A stretch of 64,000 nucleotides of DNA from an uncultured Bacteroidales bacterium (GTDB lineage: Bacteria; Bacteroidota; Bacteroidia; Bacteroidales; Bacteroidaceae), in the NCBI GenBank assembly GCA_902799655.1, contig CADCBH010000017.1, positions 1-64,000 on the forward strand, in the 5' to 3' direction. Within the stretch, counting starts at the first letter, position 1, and every line of letters begins with the position of its first letter. A program made the position numbers and the translations under genes. This document shows, piece by piece, positions 9,440-18,614 of the stretch. The notes under the pieces were generated by a model. The model saw nothing but the letters and a program-made list of their open reading frames with translations. It ran no database searches and was not told where the DNA came from.

Positions 9440-10732
9440 ATGGCACAAAACAAGAACTATCGTTTTGAGACACTGCAACTCCATGTAGGACAAGAACAGG
9501 CAGACCCCGCTACTGATGCGCGCGCCGTGCCCATTTATCAGACCACCTCATACGTGTTCCACAACTCACAGCATGCCGCAGACCGCTTTGGCCTTCGCGA
9601 TGCAGGTAATATCTATGGTCGTTTGACCAATTCGACACAGAGCGTTTTCGAGGAACGTGTTGCCGCCCTTGAGGGTGGTGTGGCTGGATTGGCTGTAGCC
9701 TCCGGTGCAGCTGCTATCACCTATGCTTTGCAGAATATTGTACAGTCTGGCGACCATATTGTGGCTGCCGACAACCTCTATGGTGGTTCCTACAATCTCA
9801 TCACTCACACTCTCAGCACACAGGGTATCTCAAACACTATCATTAATGTCAACGACCTTGAAGCCCTGGAAGCTGCAATTAAGCCCAACACAAAAGTAGT
9901 ATATGCCGAGACCTTTGGCAATCCCAACTCAGACGTGCTTGACCTTGAAGGTGTAGCTGCTATCGCTCACAAGCATGGTATTCCATTTATTGTGGACAAT
10001 ACGTTTGGTACACCTTATTTAATTAGACCTTTAGAGCATGGAGCTGATATCGTAGTACACTCTGCCACGAAGTTCTTGGGCGGTCATGGTTCAAGTCTCG
10101 GAGGTGTTATTGTCGATGGTGGCAAGTTCAACTGGAAGGCTGAACCCGACAAGTTCCCCACGCTGGCCAAGCCCGATCCATCGTATCATGGCATCGTCTT
10201 TGCCGATGCTGTAGGTGCTGCAGCCTATGTTACCCGCATCCGTGCGGTTATCCTGCGCGATACCGGTGCAGCCATCTCGCCTTTTAATGCTTTCATCTTG
10301 TTGCAAGGTGTCGAGACACTGAGTTTGCGTGTAGAGCGCCATGTGGAGAATGCACTGAAGGTGGTTGACTTCCTCAGCAAACATCCCAAGGTGGCAAAGG
10401 TCAACCACCCCGCTCTGGAGAGCCATCACGACCATCAACTCTATAAGAAGTACTTCCCCAATGGTGCCGGCTCAATATTTACTTTCGAGATTAAGGGAGG
10501 GCAGGAAGAAGCTTGGAAGTTTATCGATGCCTTGAAGATATTCTCGCTGCTAGCCAATGTGGCCGATGTGAAGAGTCTGGTGATTCATCCTTACACCACC
10601 ACTCACTCACAGCTATCGCCCGAGGAACTGGCTGAACAGCACATTACACCTGCTACCGTACGCCTTTCGATTGGTACCGAGCACATCGATGATATCATCG
10701 ACGATCTTGCTCAGGCGCTAGATCAGATATAA
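9440..10732 (+). CDS. metY: O-acetylhomoserine aminocarboxypropyltransferase (sulfhydrylase)
   Basis: PLP enzyme making homocysteine from O-acetylhomoserine and sulfide, hence methionine by direct sulfhydrylation. The PLP lysine is K211 in HSATKFLGGHGSSLGG. FETLQLHVGQ at the N-terminus and the full 430-residue length separate it from shorter cystathionine gamma-synthases. SVFEERVAALEGGVAGLAVASG is the usual cofactor-domain start. It stands alone behind its own promoter, divergent from an Lrp-type regulator, and is convergent with the LuxR-type gene with a five-base gap. Confidence 0.92.
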   Translation: MAQNKNYRFETLQLHVGQEQADPATDARAVPIYQTTSYVFHNSQHAADRFGLRDAGNIYGRLTNSTQSVFEERVAALEGGVAGLAVASGAAAITYALQNIVQSGDHIVAADNLYGGSYNLITHTLSTQGISNTIINVNDLEALEAAIKPNTKVVYAETFGNPNSDVLDLEGVAAIAHKHGIPFIVDNTFGTPYLIRPLEHGADIVVHSATKFLGGHGSSLGGVIVDGGKFNWKAEPDKFPTLAKPDPSYHGIVFADAVGAAAYVTRIRAVILRDTGAAISPFNAFILLQGVETLSLRVERHVENALKVVDFLSKHPKVAKVNHPALESHHDHQLYKKYFPNGAGSIFTFEIKGGQEEAWKFIDALKIFSLLANVADVKSLVIHPYTTTHSQLSPEELAEQHITPATVRLSIGTEHIDDIIDDLAQALDQI

Positions 10733-10737
10733 GAAGA

Positions 10738-11349
10738 CTAAATCTTATTAATGTCCACGTATCCGTGCATCACCGCATAAATGGTGAGTGCGGATACGCT
10801 TTTTATGCCCAGTTTGTCCATGATGTTCTTGCGGTGGGTAATTACCGTTGATAGGCTGATGTTTAGTTTGTCAGCCACCTCCTTGTTGATGAGTCCCTGG
10901 ACAATCAACGCCATCACCTCGATTTCACGATCGCTTAGCACACGCTGTTGCAACACCCGAGGCATGGGAGGCAGATTCTTGCCACCGCCATGAGCGTGCT
11001 GCTCCAGTTGCAACAGGCTGCGTACCAACTCCTGCTCTGACTGGTTGATAAACAGGCAGTGGAAGTCTGACAATTGCGTGTCGTCCTGTCGTGACAGTGT
11101 CAGCACAATGGTTTTCCGGCGTTGCTCCAGAAAGAACGGGCGATGCGCCAGCAGCACGTCCATTGATACGAAATAGTGGAAATACTCATCCTTATTGCTT
11201 GTTTCGAACTCGTCATACGAGGCGAAAGTATCGATAGTCATGATAGGCATCACGTTCAGCAGCAACTGCTTCAATCCCATCATCGACAGCGTATTCGAGT
11301 CGACAATGGCAATTCGTGGACGTTGGTGATTTGTGGACATCTGGTTCAT
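10738..11349 (-). CDS. LuxR-type (FixJ/NarL) response-regulator-like protein
   Basis: A 203-residue DNA-binding protein. A receiver-like N-terminal domain begins RIAIVDSNTLS; it is atypical, with one acidic residue where two are usual, so phosphorylation is uncertain. The C-terminal LuxR helix-turn-helix (about 140-200) is canonical: LSDREIEVMALIVQGLINKE, then VITHRKNIMDKLG. The frame stays open to 11955, but the ATG at 11349 (or 11340) follows a -7 box, so the longer form is not used. It is divergent from the DUF4421 gene with promoters about 45 bases apart. No sensor kinase is adjacent. Confidence 0.82.
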   Translation of the reverse strand: MNQMSTNHQRPRIAIVDSNTLSMMGLKQLLLNVMPIMTIDTFASYDEFETSNKDEYFHYFVSMDVLLAHRPFFLEQRRKTIVLTLSRQDDTQLSDFHCLFINQSEQELVRSLLQLEQHAHGGGKNLPPMPRVLQQRVLSDREIEVMALIVQGLINKEVADKLNISLSTVITHRKNIMDKLGIKSVSALTIYAVMHGYVDINKI

Positions 11350-11357
11350 TGCGCCTG

Positions 11358-11365
11358 CAAAGGTA
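11358..11365 (-). promoter_or_regulatory. -7 box of the LuxR-type regulator
   Basis: Reads TACCTTTG on the minus strand, eight bases from the ATG at 11349, implying a leader of only a few bases. Confidence 0.7.
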
Positions 11366-11409
11366 CGAAAAAAATCATAATTCCTTATGTATAATTCATA
11401 ATAAATTCG

Positions 11410-11417
11410 TAAATTTG
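11410..11417 (+). promoter_or_regulatory. -7 box of the DUF4421 gene
   Basis: TAAATTTG ends seven bases before the ATG at 11425, so the transcript is nearly leaderless. It shares a 45-base promoter region with the divergent regulator. Confidence 0.65.
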
Positions 11418-11424
11418 CAGCGTT

Positions 11425-12528
11425 ATGCAGAGGGAAATAAACATCATAGTCATCCTTATGCTTCTTGTCTGCTTGCCAATCCAAGCCCAGAAACGCACTT
11501 GGATTGGTAAGTTTCTGGGTGCTGTGCGCGATTATATGGACTCTGCTACCATCAATGGTATCGACAGCAACTATATCGTTGCTCCCAAGCGTCCTTGGCA
11601 GGTCATTGCCCGTTACAATATGAACCAGATGGATATCATGATGGACAGCCATTTCGGAGGCTATGTAGATTATCCGTATGTTGACCTCGATGTCGATGCG
11701 CGCATTCAGACAACCGTAAATCATAATGTCGGATTTTGGGTGGGCTATCGAGGTTATGGTATCGGCTACTCTTTTGAGACGGGACCCACTAATGGCTCTC
11801 TCTTCACTATTGGCGCTTCTGGAGGTGCCTACAGTATCAATCTTCGACTGCGTAATTTCAACACTAATGAGCTTAATGCCCATATCCGTGGCACCGATAT
11901 GGATAAGACCTACTACGACTTGCATCAAGATACCGAGCTTCCTACACCCATACACGTGCGTTCACTTATCATTGATGGCTATTTGATGTTAGATGGTGAG
12001 CGCTTTTCCTACTGCGCTGCGTACGACCAGTCCGTCATGCAGATTCGTTCGTCAGGTTCGTTCATGGTCGGCGCCATGTGGCATGACACCAAAATCAGTT
12101 ATAACTCCAATGAGAACGCCTCGCTTCTTAGGGCTATGCATGATATCGGCTCCATCAATGTCATGCAAGGCAGCCTAGGCGCTGGTTATGCCTATAACTG
12201 GGTACCCCTGCGCAACATGCTTGTCAATGTGATGTGCATGCCAATGGTTACTATTTATAACCGTCAGAAGATGGTCTTTTACGACACTTATGTTGATGAC
12301 GATGTCCCTCATTATAATAATGACTATATCACCGAGCGTTCTACGTCCATGCATAATAGCGGCTTTATGTTTATGCTTAACACCCGTATGTCGTTCACCT
12401 ATAACTGGAAGCGCACCTTTTTCAATATCTATGGGCAGTGGGATCGTTTCCCCTACGATCATGGCAGCGGTGGTAGCGGCAGTGTCACCGACTGGTTCGT
12501 TAAAGCTGCTTTCGGTGTGCGGTTCTAA
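11425..12528 (+). CDS. DUF4421 protein (predicted outer-membrane beta-barrel)
   Basis: A 367-residue exported protein of the Bacteroidota family DUF4421. The signal peptide ends near VCLPIQAQ. The body alternates short polar and aromatic strands (for example VGFWVGYRGYGIGYSFETG) and ends in an aromatic C-terminus, AAFGVRF, as outer-membrane barrels do. The function is unknown. The divergent LuxR-type gene may control it. The ATG is fixed by the -7 box just upstream and the good signal sequence. Confidence 0.8.
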   Translation: MQREINIIVILMLLVCLPIQAQKRTWIGKFLGAVRDYMDSATINGIDSNYIVAPKRPWQVIARYNMNQMDIMMDSHFGGYVDYPYVDLDVDARIQTTVNHNVGFWVGYRGYGIGYSFETGPTNGSLFTIGASGGAYSINLRLRNFNTNELNAHIRGTDMDKTYYDLHQDTELPTPIHVRSLIIDGYLMLDGERFSYCAAYDQSVMQIRSSGSFMVGAMWHDTKISYNSNENASLLRAMHDIGSINVMQGSLGAGYAYNWVPLRNMLVNVMCMPMVTIYNRQKMVFYDTYVDDDVPHYNNDYITERSTSMHNSGFMFMLNTRMSFTYNWKRTFFNIYGQWDRFPYDHGSGGSGSVTDWFVKAAFGVRF

Positions 12529-12551
12529 AATATATTAAAGTTGAACTATAA

Positions 12552-12582
12552 AAAGCACTGCCTCATGGTGGGGCAGTGCTTT
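12552..12582 (+). terminator. Bidirectional terminator
   Basis: AAAGCACTGCC (12552-12562) pairs perfectly with GGCAGTGCTTT (12572-12582), with A and T tracts at the ends. It lies between the convergent DUF4421 and STAS genes and can serve both. Confidence 0.85.
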
Positions 12583-12614
12583 CTTTGAATATTCAAATAA
12601 TGCGAGATAGTTTC

Positions 12615-12917
12615 TTATTTTATCTCAAACAGGTTGAAGAAACCTGTCATCATGAATACTTTCTTGATCTCTTCGTTAATGTTCTCGATAATTACCTTGC
12701 CGCCTTTGGCTGCAGCCTCTTTTCGGATGGTGAGGAAGAGACGCAAGCCCGAACTGCTGATATACTCCAGATCCTTGCAGTCGAGCGTGATCACTTGGTC
12801 TGCGTGCTCAAGCAGTGGTGCAATCTCCTGCTGGGCCTTGACGGCAGCGGGCGTGTCTAGACGTCCAGATACTGTGGAGAGGATGCCTTGCGGCTGTTCT
12901 TCGATGTTGAAAATCAT
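12615..12917 (-). CDS. STAS-domain anti-anti-sigma factor-like protein
   Basis: A 100-residue single STAS domain. The phospho-acceptor loop is LDCKDLEYISSSGLRLFLT, with the serine before SG as the expected target. In characterised pairs the dephosphorylated STAS protein captures the partner kinase and frees a sigma factor or other client. It lies five bases after the RsbW-like gene, so the two form a partner-switching pair. No sigma factor or PP2C phosphatase is seen in the window, so the output is unknown. Confidence 0.88.
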   Translation of the reverse strand: MIFNIEEQPQGILSTVSGRLDTPAAVKAQQEIAPLLEHADQVITLDCKDLEYISSSGLRLFLTIRKEAAAKGGKVIIENINEEIKKVFMMTGFFNLFEIK

Positions 12918-12922
12918 TGCTG

Positions 12923-13381
12923 TTAGGGTTGTGTTGTGAGTTGTTTTTTCAATGTCAGCACGTTTTTACCGTCCTTGAAAGCGTATTCGATGCTGTCCAT
13001 CAGCTGGCGCACCAAGAAGATACCAAGTCCGCCGATGGGGCGTTCCTCAGCAGAGAGCGATGTATCGGCCTCTTCTTTCTTAGTGGGGTCGAAGGGGGTT
13101 CCAGAGTCGGTGAGGATGAATTGTAGCCATTGGTCGGTGGCAGTGACGTCGATAGTAACGTCACCGTGCTCACCTTGAGGATAGGCATACTCCATCACGT
13201 TGACTACGGCTTCTTCGATGGCCAAGTTCAGGCTCATGGTCAGCGACATGTCGAGACCGATTTCTTCGGCTACGCTGTCGATGAATTCGTTGAGCTCTGG
13301 AATAGTCTCCACATCGTTAGGCAGTGTCAGACTGCGTTGCAGCCTGACATCGCCTAAGTCGTGTTGAACGGGTGTTGTCAT
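12923..13381 (-). CDS. RsbW/SpoIIAB-like serine kinase (anti-sigma factor type)
   Basis: A 152-residue GHKL ATPase. The N box is LNLAIEEAVVNVMEYAYP (about residues 52-69), the G1 region DSGTPFDP and the G2 region PIGGLGIFLVRQLMD. It should phosphorylate the STAS protein encoded directly downstream. It follows the lipoprotein gene by 18 bases in a leftward operon that begins with the ABC transporter. In Bacteroidota such pairs often act away from sigma factors, so anti-sigma activity is not assured. Confidence 0.87.
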   Translation of the reverse strand: MTTPVQHDLGDVRLQRSLTLPNDVETIPELNEFIDSVAEEIGLDMSLTMSLNLAIEEAVVNVMEYAYPQGEHGDVTIDVTATDQWLQFILTDSGTPFDPTKKEEADTSLSAEERPIGGLGIFLVRQLMDSIEYAFKDGKNVLTLKKQLTTQP

Positions 13382-13399
13382 TGTCTGATTACAGAATAA

Positions 13400-14197
13400 T
13401 TACTTGATAAGAGCCTTGCGGGCTGCCAGGATTTCGTCCTTCATCTCGTCGAACTGAGTCTTCAGCTCGTCAACAGAAGTGGCATTCAGGTGCTCCAGAG
13501 GAGCGATGGCTTCAGCAACAGGACGGATGTCCGGATCGTACTGAGACAGACGGTTGGTTGCGTCGAGGATGAGGATGATACGGAAGGTTACGTTGGCAGC
13601 AGCCTCGTCGGTGAATGTGCTCAGGAACTTGTCCTTGTTCTGGCTAACTACATAGAGCTGCTCTACGAGGGCTGCAGAGGCAATCTGCCAGAAGTAGTTG
13701 ATGCGAGCGTTCTTCTCCATAGCGTCATAGAGCTTTGAAGAGGTCTCGAAGATAGAGCCAGTGTCCTCGATTGCCTTGAATGAAGGATCGTCGATGTCGG
13801 CAGCCAGTTTGGTAATGGCCTTGTCATAGTCCTCGACGGGCATCTCATAGAGTGAAGCGATACGCTTGTCAACATTCAGTGCGCTCAGTACACGATACTT
13901 TTCAGCCAGTGTGGTTGCTTCCTCGCTTACATTGGGGCTGAGCAGATAGTCAGGCTTAACCTGCTTCTCCTCCTTGGTGAGTGTAACACCGCCATTGTTC
14001 TCCTTGAGGAAAGAGGGCTGTTCCATCTTGCTGAATTCTGCAGCGATACTGTCGAAGTGCATCTTGATGCTGGCCTCGATCTGCTCCTGTTCGAAACTCT
14101 TCAGAGAATCAGAATCCTCAACGTTGTTAGCACTCTTGTTCCCTCCGCATGCTGCGAAGGCTACGGCTGCAACAGCCAGAATAAATACTTTCTTCAT
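13400..14197 (-). CDS. Uncharacterised lipoprotein of the ABC-RsbW-STAS operon
   Basis: A 265-residue protein with a lipobox (VAFAAC, Cys at about residue 17) followed by GGNKSANN, so a surface or periplasmic lipoprotein. The mature part is helical and acidic, with no motif I recognise. It lies between the transporter (50-base gap) and the partner-switch pair (18-base gap), which suggests a role in the same cell-envelope process. Confidence 0.7.
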   Translation of the reverse strand: MKKVFILAVAAVAFAACGGNKSANNVEDSDSLKSFEQEQIEASIKMHFDSIAAEFSKMEQPSFLKENNGGVTLTKEEKQVKPDYLLSPNVSEEATTLAEKYRVLSALNVDKRIASLYEMPVEDYDKAITKLAADIDDPSFKAIEDTGSIFETSSKLYDAMEKNARINYFWQIASAALVEQLYVVSQNKDKFLSTFTDEAAANVTFRIILILDATNRLSQYDPDIRPVAEAIAPLEHLNATSVDELKTQFDEMKDEILAARKALIK

Positions 14198-14247
14198 TGT
14201 TTTAAATGTTTTGTTATTTGTTGATGTTTAATTATGTTGTTTCTTAA

Positions 14248-17142
14248 TTAGGATGCATTGTCTTTGCGGATATATCGCCCTGGGCAGTCGGTGAGCAGTA
14301 GGATGATACCGACTATGCTCATGAGCAACATGATAGAAATGTTGTACCATAGTGTCTTGATATGCCAAGAGCCTATCACCTTCTCGCTGGCATAGAATGG
14401 GGCTCGTCCACAGGTGCTGAAAGGCGTTAGGAAGATAAGTCCTGTACGTGGCACAAGGGTTTCGTCAATGACATCAACCATGCGTTTCTGATCGGCACCT
14501 ATCACGCAGTCTTCAAGTTTCAGATTGTAGTTGTCGCGCTTGAGTTGTAGCACGCCCTCCTTCTTGTAGTCCTTGATGAGGCTGCTCATTTTGTCATTAA
14601 TCTGCAGAGCCAGTTTGTTGCTACGCTTAGCCAGCAGATGTTCGGCTTCCTGCATATAATCATAAAGCGACTGGTAGCTGTAGTCCCCCTGATAGGGCTT
14701 CATGTCGCAGAATGCAGTCAGTCTAGGCAGATTCTTGCGGATTACGGCGATGTGATTAACGTCGCTTTCCTTGCCGCGTTTCTTATTGTCAGCCATTGTT
14801 TCCAACTGCGACTGCAACTCGTACAGATATCCTATGTTGAAGAACTGATTTTCATATTTTTGCTTGTCCAGCTCGAAGAAATTCTTCTCATAGTCGTTGT
14901 CGGTAAACGAAGTGACTGCTATGGCTTCATAGGCCCAGCGCGAGGGGATAATGTCACCGATGACGGGTACATTGCCTGTAGTGCTCTTGGGTGTCAGATC
15001 AGAGAAACTGACCACAAGTCCGCAGAGTAGAATCTGAGGGATAAGCAGCATGGGGATGCTGATGTAGATAGCCACAACAGAGTTCAGACATTGCGAGAGA
15101 AGCAGTCCTGTGAGGTTGGCAAGGAAAGCTGTCACAAATAGTACGAGCCACCAGGTTGAAAAGAGCCCATGGATACCCATCATCGTGTTTCCAACGAGGA
15201 TGAAGAGTAGTGTCTGTAAGAGTGATACTGCTCCCATAAAGACAATTTTGGACCAGATGTAGCTGCCATACGACAGGTGCAGGAAACGTTCGCGCTTCAA
15301 CAGTGCACGGTCTTTGATGATTTCCTCTGCACTGCCGCTCATACCCGTGAATGTGGCTACGATGACAGCCATGAAGAAATAGCTCACCAGATTCTTGTTG
15401 TCCATCACACTATAGCCTTCGGGTGGTGCAAAACGGGTGAGATAACCGCAGACGAGTGCTAGCAGCGGGGCTTGCAGCAGTGCGATGCACAAATATTGTG
15501 TGTTAGTAATCTTAGTCTTGATGTTACGACTGAGGAAGATGGCAAACTGCTTCAGAGCGCCAGGCTTCTTTTGGTCGGAGTGGGGCACATCACTGATAGT
15601 TACATCGGGCAATGGCTTGCGGCTCTTGAGATATAGCTCGTGCCACTCCTGTGGTGTCATCTTGCGCTCGTCAGAAACTTCACCACTGCTGTTGAGGGCT
15701 TTCTCGTCAATGATGTTGAGCACAATCTCTGGGTTCACATTGCCACAAGTTGGACAGGCACTGGTCTCAGCATCGGCATAATTGGCTGCTTCCTTGAAAT
15801 AAGTGACAGCATCAATGGGGTTGCCGTCAAAAACAGGATAACCACCCTTATCGAGCAACCACAGACGGTCGAAAAGCTTGTAGACATCGCTCGATGGCTG
15901 GTGGATGTTGACTACAATGAGCTTACCTTTCAGTGTCTGCTCTTTGAGGAGGTTGATAACCTTCTCAGTATCTGCTGACGAGAGTCCCGAGGTAGGTTCA
16001 TCGAGGAAGAGTACGGCAGGCTCACGTATCAGCTCCAATGCGATGTTTAGACGTTTGCGCTGTCCACCAGAGATAAATTTGTTGATGGCCGATCCCACCT
16101 TTAAGTCCTTAGCAGCGTCGAGTCCTAAATCCTTCAACGTCTTCATCACGCGGTGATCCATCTCAGCGTCAGACATGCCCTCGAAGCATAGCTTTGCGGT
16201 GTACCAAAGGTTCTGATAGACAGTAAGCTCCTCAATGAGCAAGTCGTCCTGAGGCACAAAGCCGATGAGGGCTTTGGCACGAGGTTCGTTGATATTATGA
16301 CCATTGATGGTGATAGTGCCCTCTTGAGGTGTTAGACTGCCGTTGAGCAATGAGAGTAGAGTGGTCTTTCCCGTTCCCGAGCCACCCATGATGGCCAGCA
16401 ATTCACCATTGCGCAGCGTGAAACTGAGGTTGTGCATGCCATTGTCACTGTTCGGAAAGCGGAAGTTGATGTCGCGACCACAGAACTCGACAGCCTGTGC
16501 GGTGTCCTGCTCCTTGTTGTATTCGCTATAGATTGACGAGTAGTAAACGGGGCGCCCGTCACTGCCCTTGAGAACACTGCTCTGCAGCCATACCTGATAG
16601 GCACCAGGCAGTACGGGTACATCATTGAGTAGCACCTTGTCGTTGCCGTCGTAGGTAAACAGGAGAAGACCGGAGACGGTGTCATAGAGCGTCTTCAATT
16701 GTCCCTCAAAGCCTTCAAGCTTGTGAATCTTAACATGCTCTGTGGGGCAATTGTTTACAAAGTCGTAGAAGTCCTGATACTGGCTTTGTGGGATAAAGAA
16801 CTTCTCGGCCATTGTATCGAACATCGCATATTTCTGGATGCCGTCGTAGGCGCAGAATTCCATCAGACGCAACAGCAGCAGAGCTTCTTCATTGGCTTGT
16901 ATCTTGCCATGCAGGTTCGAACAGATTCCGCTGACAGTGTCCTGGGTGTCCAGGTCATCAGTCATCTCATAGGCCATGCGCATGTCGCTATAGAGATCGA
17001 GGTAGATGTCGATGTTACGGATGCCGAAATGGCGACGCAGATAATTGACGAGCATCTGTTTGGCTCGTGTCTCATCCACCTGTTCTTCTTTGCCAAAGAG
17101 GGCAAATAAGCTAATGAAACTGGAAAGTATAATATCTGTCAT
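14248..17142 (-). CDS. ABCG-like ABC transporter with N-terminal regulatory region
   Basis: A 964-residue half-transporter. Residues 1-190 are helical, resembling the TerB-like extension of Bacteroidota members, followed by a short beta region. The nucleotide-binding domain (about 215-450) has Walker A GGSGTGKTT near 252, signature ISGGQRKRLNI near 357, Walker B VLFLDEPTSGLSS near 378 and switch His in NIHQPSSD. The membrane part has about five helices at 545-740, a large loop (about 750-915) and a last helix near 930-955. The ATPase-before-permease order is that of the ABCG/White family, usually lipid or drug exporters. The substrate is unknown. First gene of a four-gene leftward operon. Confidence 0.86.
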   Translation of the reverse strand: MTDIILSSFISLFALFGKEEQVDETRAKQMLVNYLRRHFGIRNIDIYLDLYSDMRMAYEMTDDLDTQDTVSGICSNLHGKIQANEEALLLLRLMEFCAYDGIQKYAMFDTMAEKFFIPQSQYQDFYDFVNNCPTEHVKIHKLEGFEGQLKTLYDTVSGLLLFTYDGNDKVLLNDVPVLPGAYQVWLQSSVLKGSDGRPVYYSSIYSEYNKEQDTAQAVEFCGRDINFRFPNSDNGMHNLSFTLRNGELLAIMGGSGTGKTTLLSLLNGSLTPQEGTITINGHNINEPRAKALIGFVPQDDLLIEELTVYQNLWYTAKLCFEGMSDAEMDHRVMKTLKDLGLDAAKDLKVGSAINKFISGGQRKRLNIALELIREPAVLFLDEPTSGLSSADTEKVINLLKEQTLKGKLIVVNIHQPSSDVYKLFDRLWLLDKGGYPVFDGNPIDAVTYFKEAANYADAETSACPTCGNVNPEIVLNIIDEKALNSSGEVSDERKMTPQEWHELYLKSRKPLPDVTISDVPHSDQKKPGALKQFAIFLSRNIKTKITNTQYLCIALLQAPLLALVCGYLTRFAPPEGYSVMDNKNLVSYFFMAVIVATFTGMSGSAEEIIKDRALLKRERFLHLSYGSYIWSKIVFMGAVSLLQTLLFILVGNTMMGIHGLFSTWWLVLFVTAFLANLTGLLLSQCLNSVVAIYISIPMLLIPQILLCGLVVSFSDLTPKSTTGNVPVIGDIIPSRWAYEAIAVTSFTDNDYEKNFFELDKQKYENQFFNIGYLYELQSQLETMADNKKRGKESDVNHIAVIRKNLPRLTAFCDMKPYQGDYSYQSLYDYMQEAEHLLAKRSNKLALQINDKMSSLIKDYKKEGVLQLKRDNYNLKLEDCVIGADQKRMVDVIDETLVPRTGLIFLTPFSTCGRAPFYASEKVIGSWHIKTLWYNISIMLLMSIVGIILLLTDCPGRYIRKDNAS

Positions 17143-17192
17143 CTCGTCGTCTCTCTATTCTTAGTTATATGCGGCATGCCATAATAACTTTG

Positions 17193-17200
17193 CAAAATTA
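17193..17200 (-). promoter_or_regulatory. -7 box of the ABC transporter operon
   Basis: Reads TAATTTTG on the minus strand, about 50 bases before the ATG at 17142. Confidence 0.6.
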
Positions 17201-17275
17201 TGAAAAATCTCTGACTACCTCTTATTAAAGATGTTAAAAAAATCTAAACGCCTTTCATTCTACCCTTGCTCTTAT

Positions 17276-17283
17276 TAACTTTG
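17276..17283 (+). promoter_or_regulatory. -7 box before the basic-tail protein gene
   Basis: TAACTTTG, 18 bases before the ATG at 17302. Confidence 0.6.
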
Positions 17284-17301
17284 TACCCAATTTAGAACGA
17301 A

Positions 17302-17958
17302 ATGGTACAGAAAAGACTCATTTTAAGCATTCTCGCGACAGCTTCGGCGTTATTGGCGATGGCCGAGGATCATATGTCGTTTGTGAATATTCCGTTGTCG
17401 CTGTCGCCTGCCGACCTGTCTGCCCAACTGGTGGCCAAGGGACTGCGTCAGCAGGATAGTTGTACACTCTCTGGACGTATTGCTGGATTGGACGTCTGGT
17501 TGCGCATCGGTGCCAACAAGGGTACCACTGGATGCAGCCATCTGATGCTCTCGACGAACAGCCAACAGGGGCTGAACCTAAATGATGACTATACGGCGCT
17601 AATGAAGTGGATGCAGCGGCATTATGGCAAACCTACCTGGGAATCGACAGTGCGCAATCATCGTTTTGCACGCTGGTTTGTCGGCTATGATCGCGACATT
17701 GTGATGATTGCTACGGCACGACAGACTGTCGAGTTGTGGTTCTATGACAACCACCAGGTGCGAAATGTCGACTACTATGCCATCTTGAAGTATTGCGAAC
17801 GCTATCCCTCCGACGATGTACCCTACTATACGGCACAGGACTTGGTGACATGGAAGAGTACGGCACTTCCCGAGGTCTCAAAGAAGAAATTGTCAAAGCG
17901 CCAGAAGCGTGCGCGCCATCACTCGAAGAAAGCTGTCAAGCGCCGTCGTCGTCGCTAA
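17302..17958 (+). CDS. Exported hypothetical protein with a highly basic C-terminus
   Basis: A 218-residue protein I do not recognise. A signal peptide (about 1-21, ending LLAMAE) leads to a compact globular region of about 160 residues rich in tryptophan and tyrosine. The last 28 residues are almost all Lys, Arg and His (KKKLSKRQKRARHHSKK, then VKRRRRR). Such a tail on an exported protein could bind nucleic acid, lipopolysaccharide or other polyanions; this is a guess. Its own promoter lies upstream, and it is convergent with the deoxynucleoside kinase gene, three bases away. Confidence 0.7.
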   Translation: MVQKRLILSILATASALLAMAEDHMSFVNIPLSLSPADLSAQLVAKGLRQQDSCTLSGRIAGLDVWLRIGANKGTTGCSHLMLSTNSQQGLNLNDDYTALMKWMQRHYGKPTWESTVRNHRFARWFVGYDRDIVMIATARQTVELWFYDNHQVRNVDYYAILKYCERYPSDDVPYYTAQDLVTWKSTALPEVSKKKLSKRQKRARHHSKKAVKRRRRR

Positions 17959-17961
17959 CCC

Positions 17962-18582
17962 TTATTCCATAGGGAACAGACCGTAGAGCTTGGCATCAAT
18001 CATGTCGGTCACTTGCTTGAAGTCTTCGGCACGTTCGCCAAACTTGCAGGTATCGCCCTCGATGATAATCAGCTGTCCCTTATATCCGCTAATCCATTCT
18101 TCATAACGTTTCGACAAACCTTCGAGGTAGTCGAGGCGCATGGTCTGTTCGTAGTCACGGCCACGCTTCTGAATCTGTGCTACCAGTGTGGGAATGCTCG
18201 AACGGATATAGATCATCAGGTCAGGTAGTTTCACCAGTGACATCATTAGGTCGAAGAGGTCGGTATAGTTGTCAAAGTCGCGATCTGACATCATACCTTG
18301 ATCATGCAGGTTGGGTGCAAAGATACGGGCATCCTCGAAGATGGTACGATCTTGGATGATGGTATCAGTAGATTTTGAAATCTCTACCACCTCCTTAAAA
18401 CGCTTGTTCAAAAAGTACACCTGCAGGTTGAACGACCAGCGGGGCATGTCAGCATAGAAGTCGGCAAGGTAGGGATTGTTGTCGACGGGTTCAAAACGGG
18501 GTGTCCAACCGTAACGGTGGGCCAGCAATTTTGTTAGAGTGGTCTTGCCACTGCCTATATTTCCTGCTACTGCGATATGCAT
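17962..18582 (-). CDS. Deoxynucleoside kinase (second of a tandem pair)
   Basis: Cytoplasmic salvage enzyme of the dCK/dGK family that phosphorylates deoxynucleosides with ATP. Features in 206 residues are P-loop GNIGSGKTTLTKLL (about 7-20), substrate region FEPVDNNPYLADFY, the DRT motif in IIQDRTIFEDARIF and the Arg-rich lid KRGRDYEQTM. It is a paralogue of the gene 32 bases upstream. Paired kinases in other bacteria split specificity between deoxyadenosine and deoxyguanosine; which is which cannot be told here. Confidence 0.9.
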   Translation of the reverse strand: MHIAVAGNIGSGKTTLTKLLAHRYGWTPRFEPVDNNPYLADFYADMPRWSFNLQVYFLNKRFKEVVEISKSTDTIIQDRTIFEDARIFAPNLHDQGMMSDRDFDNYTDLFDLMMSLVKLPDLMIYIRSSIPTLVAQIQKRGRDYEQTMRLDYLEGLSKRYEEWISGYKGQLIIIEGDTCKFGERAEDFKQVTDMIDAKLYGLFPME

Positions 18583-18614
18583 GATATGTAGTTTTATAGA
18601 TTAAGCATTAAGAA

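Noticed and set aside
11350..11955. N-terminal extension of the LuxR-type regulator
   Set aside because: The open frame runs through the promoter and antisense to the DUF4421 gene, with no domain in the extra 200 residues.
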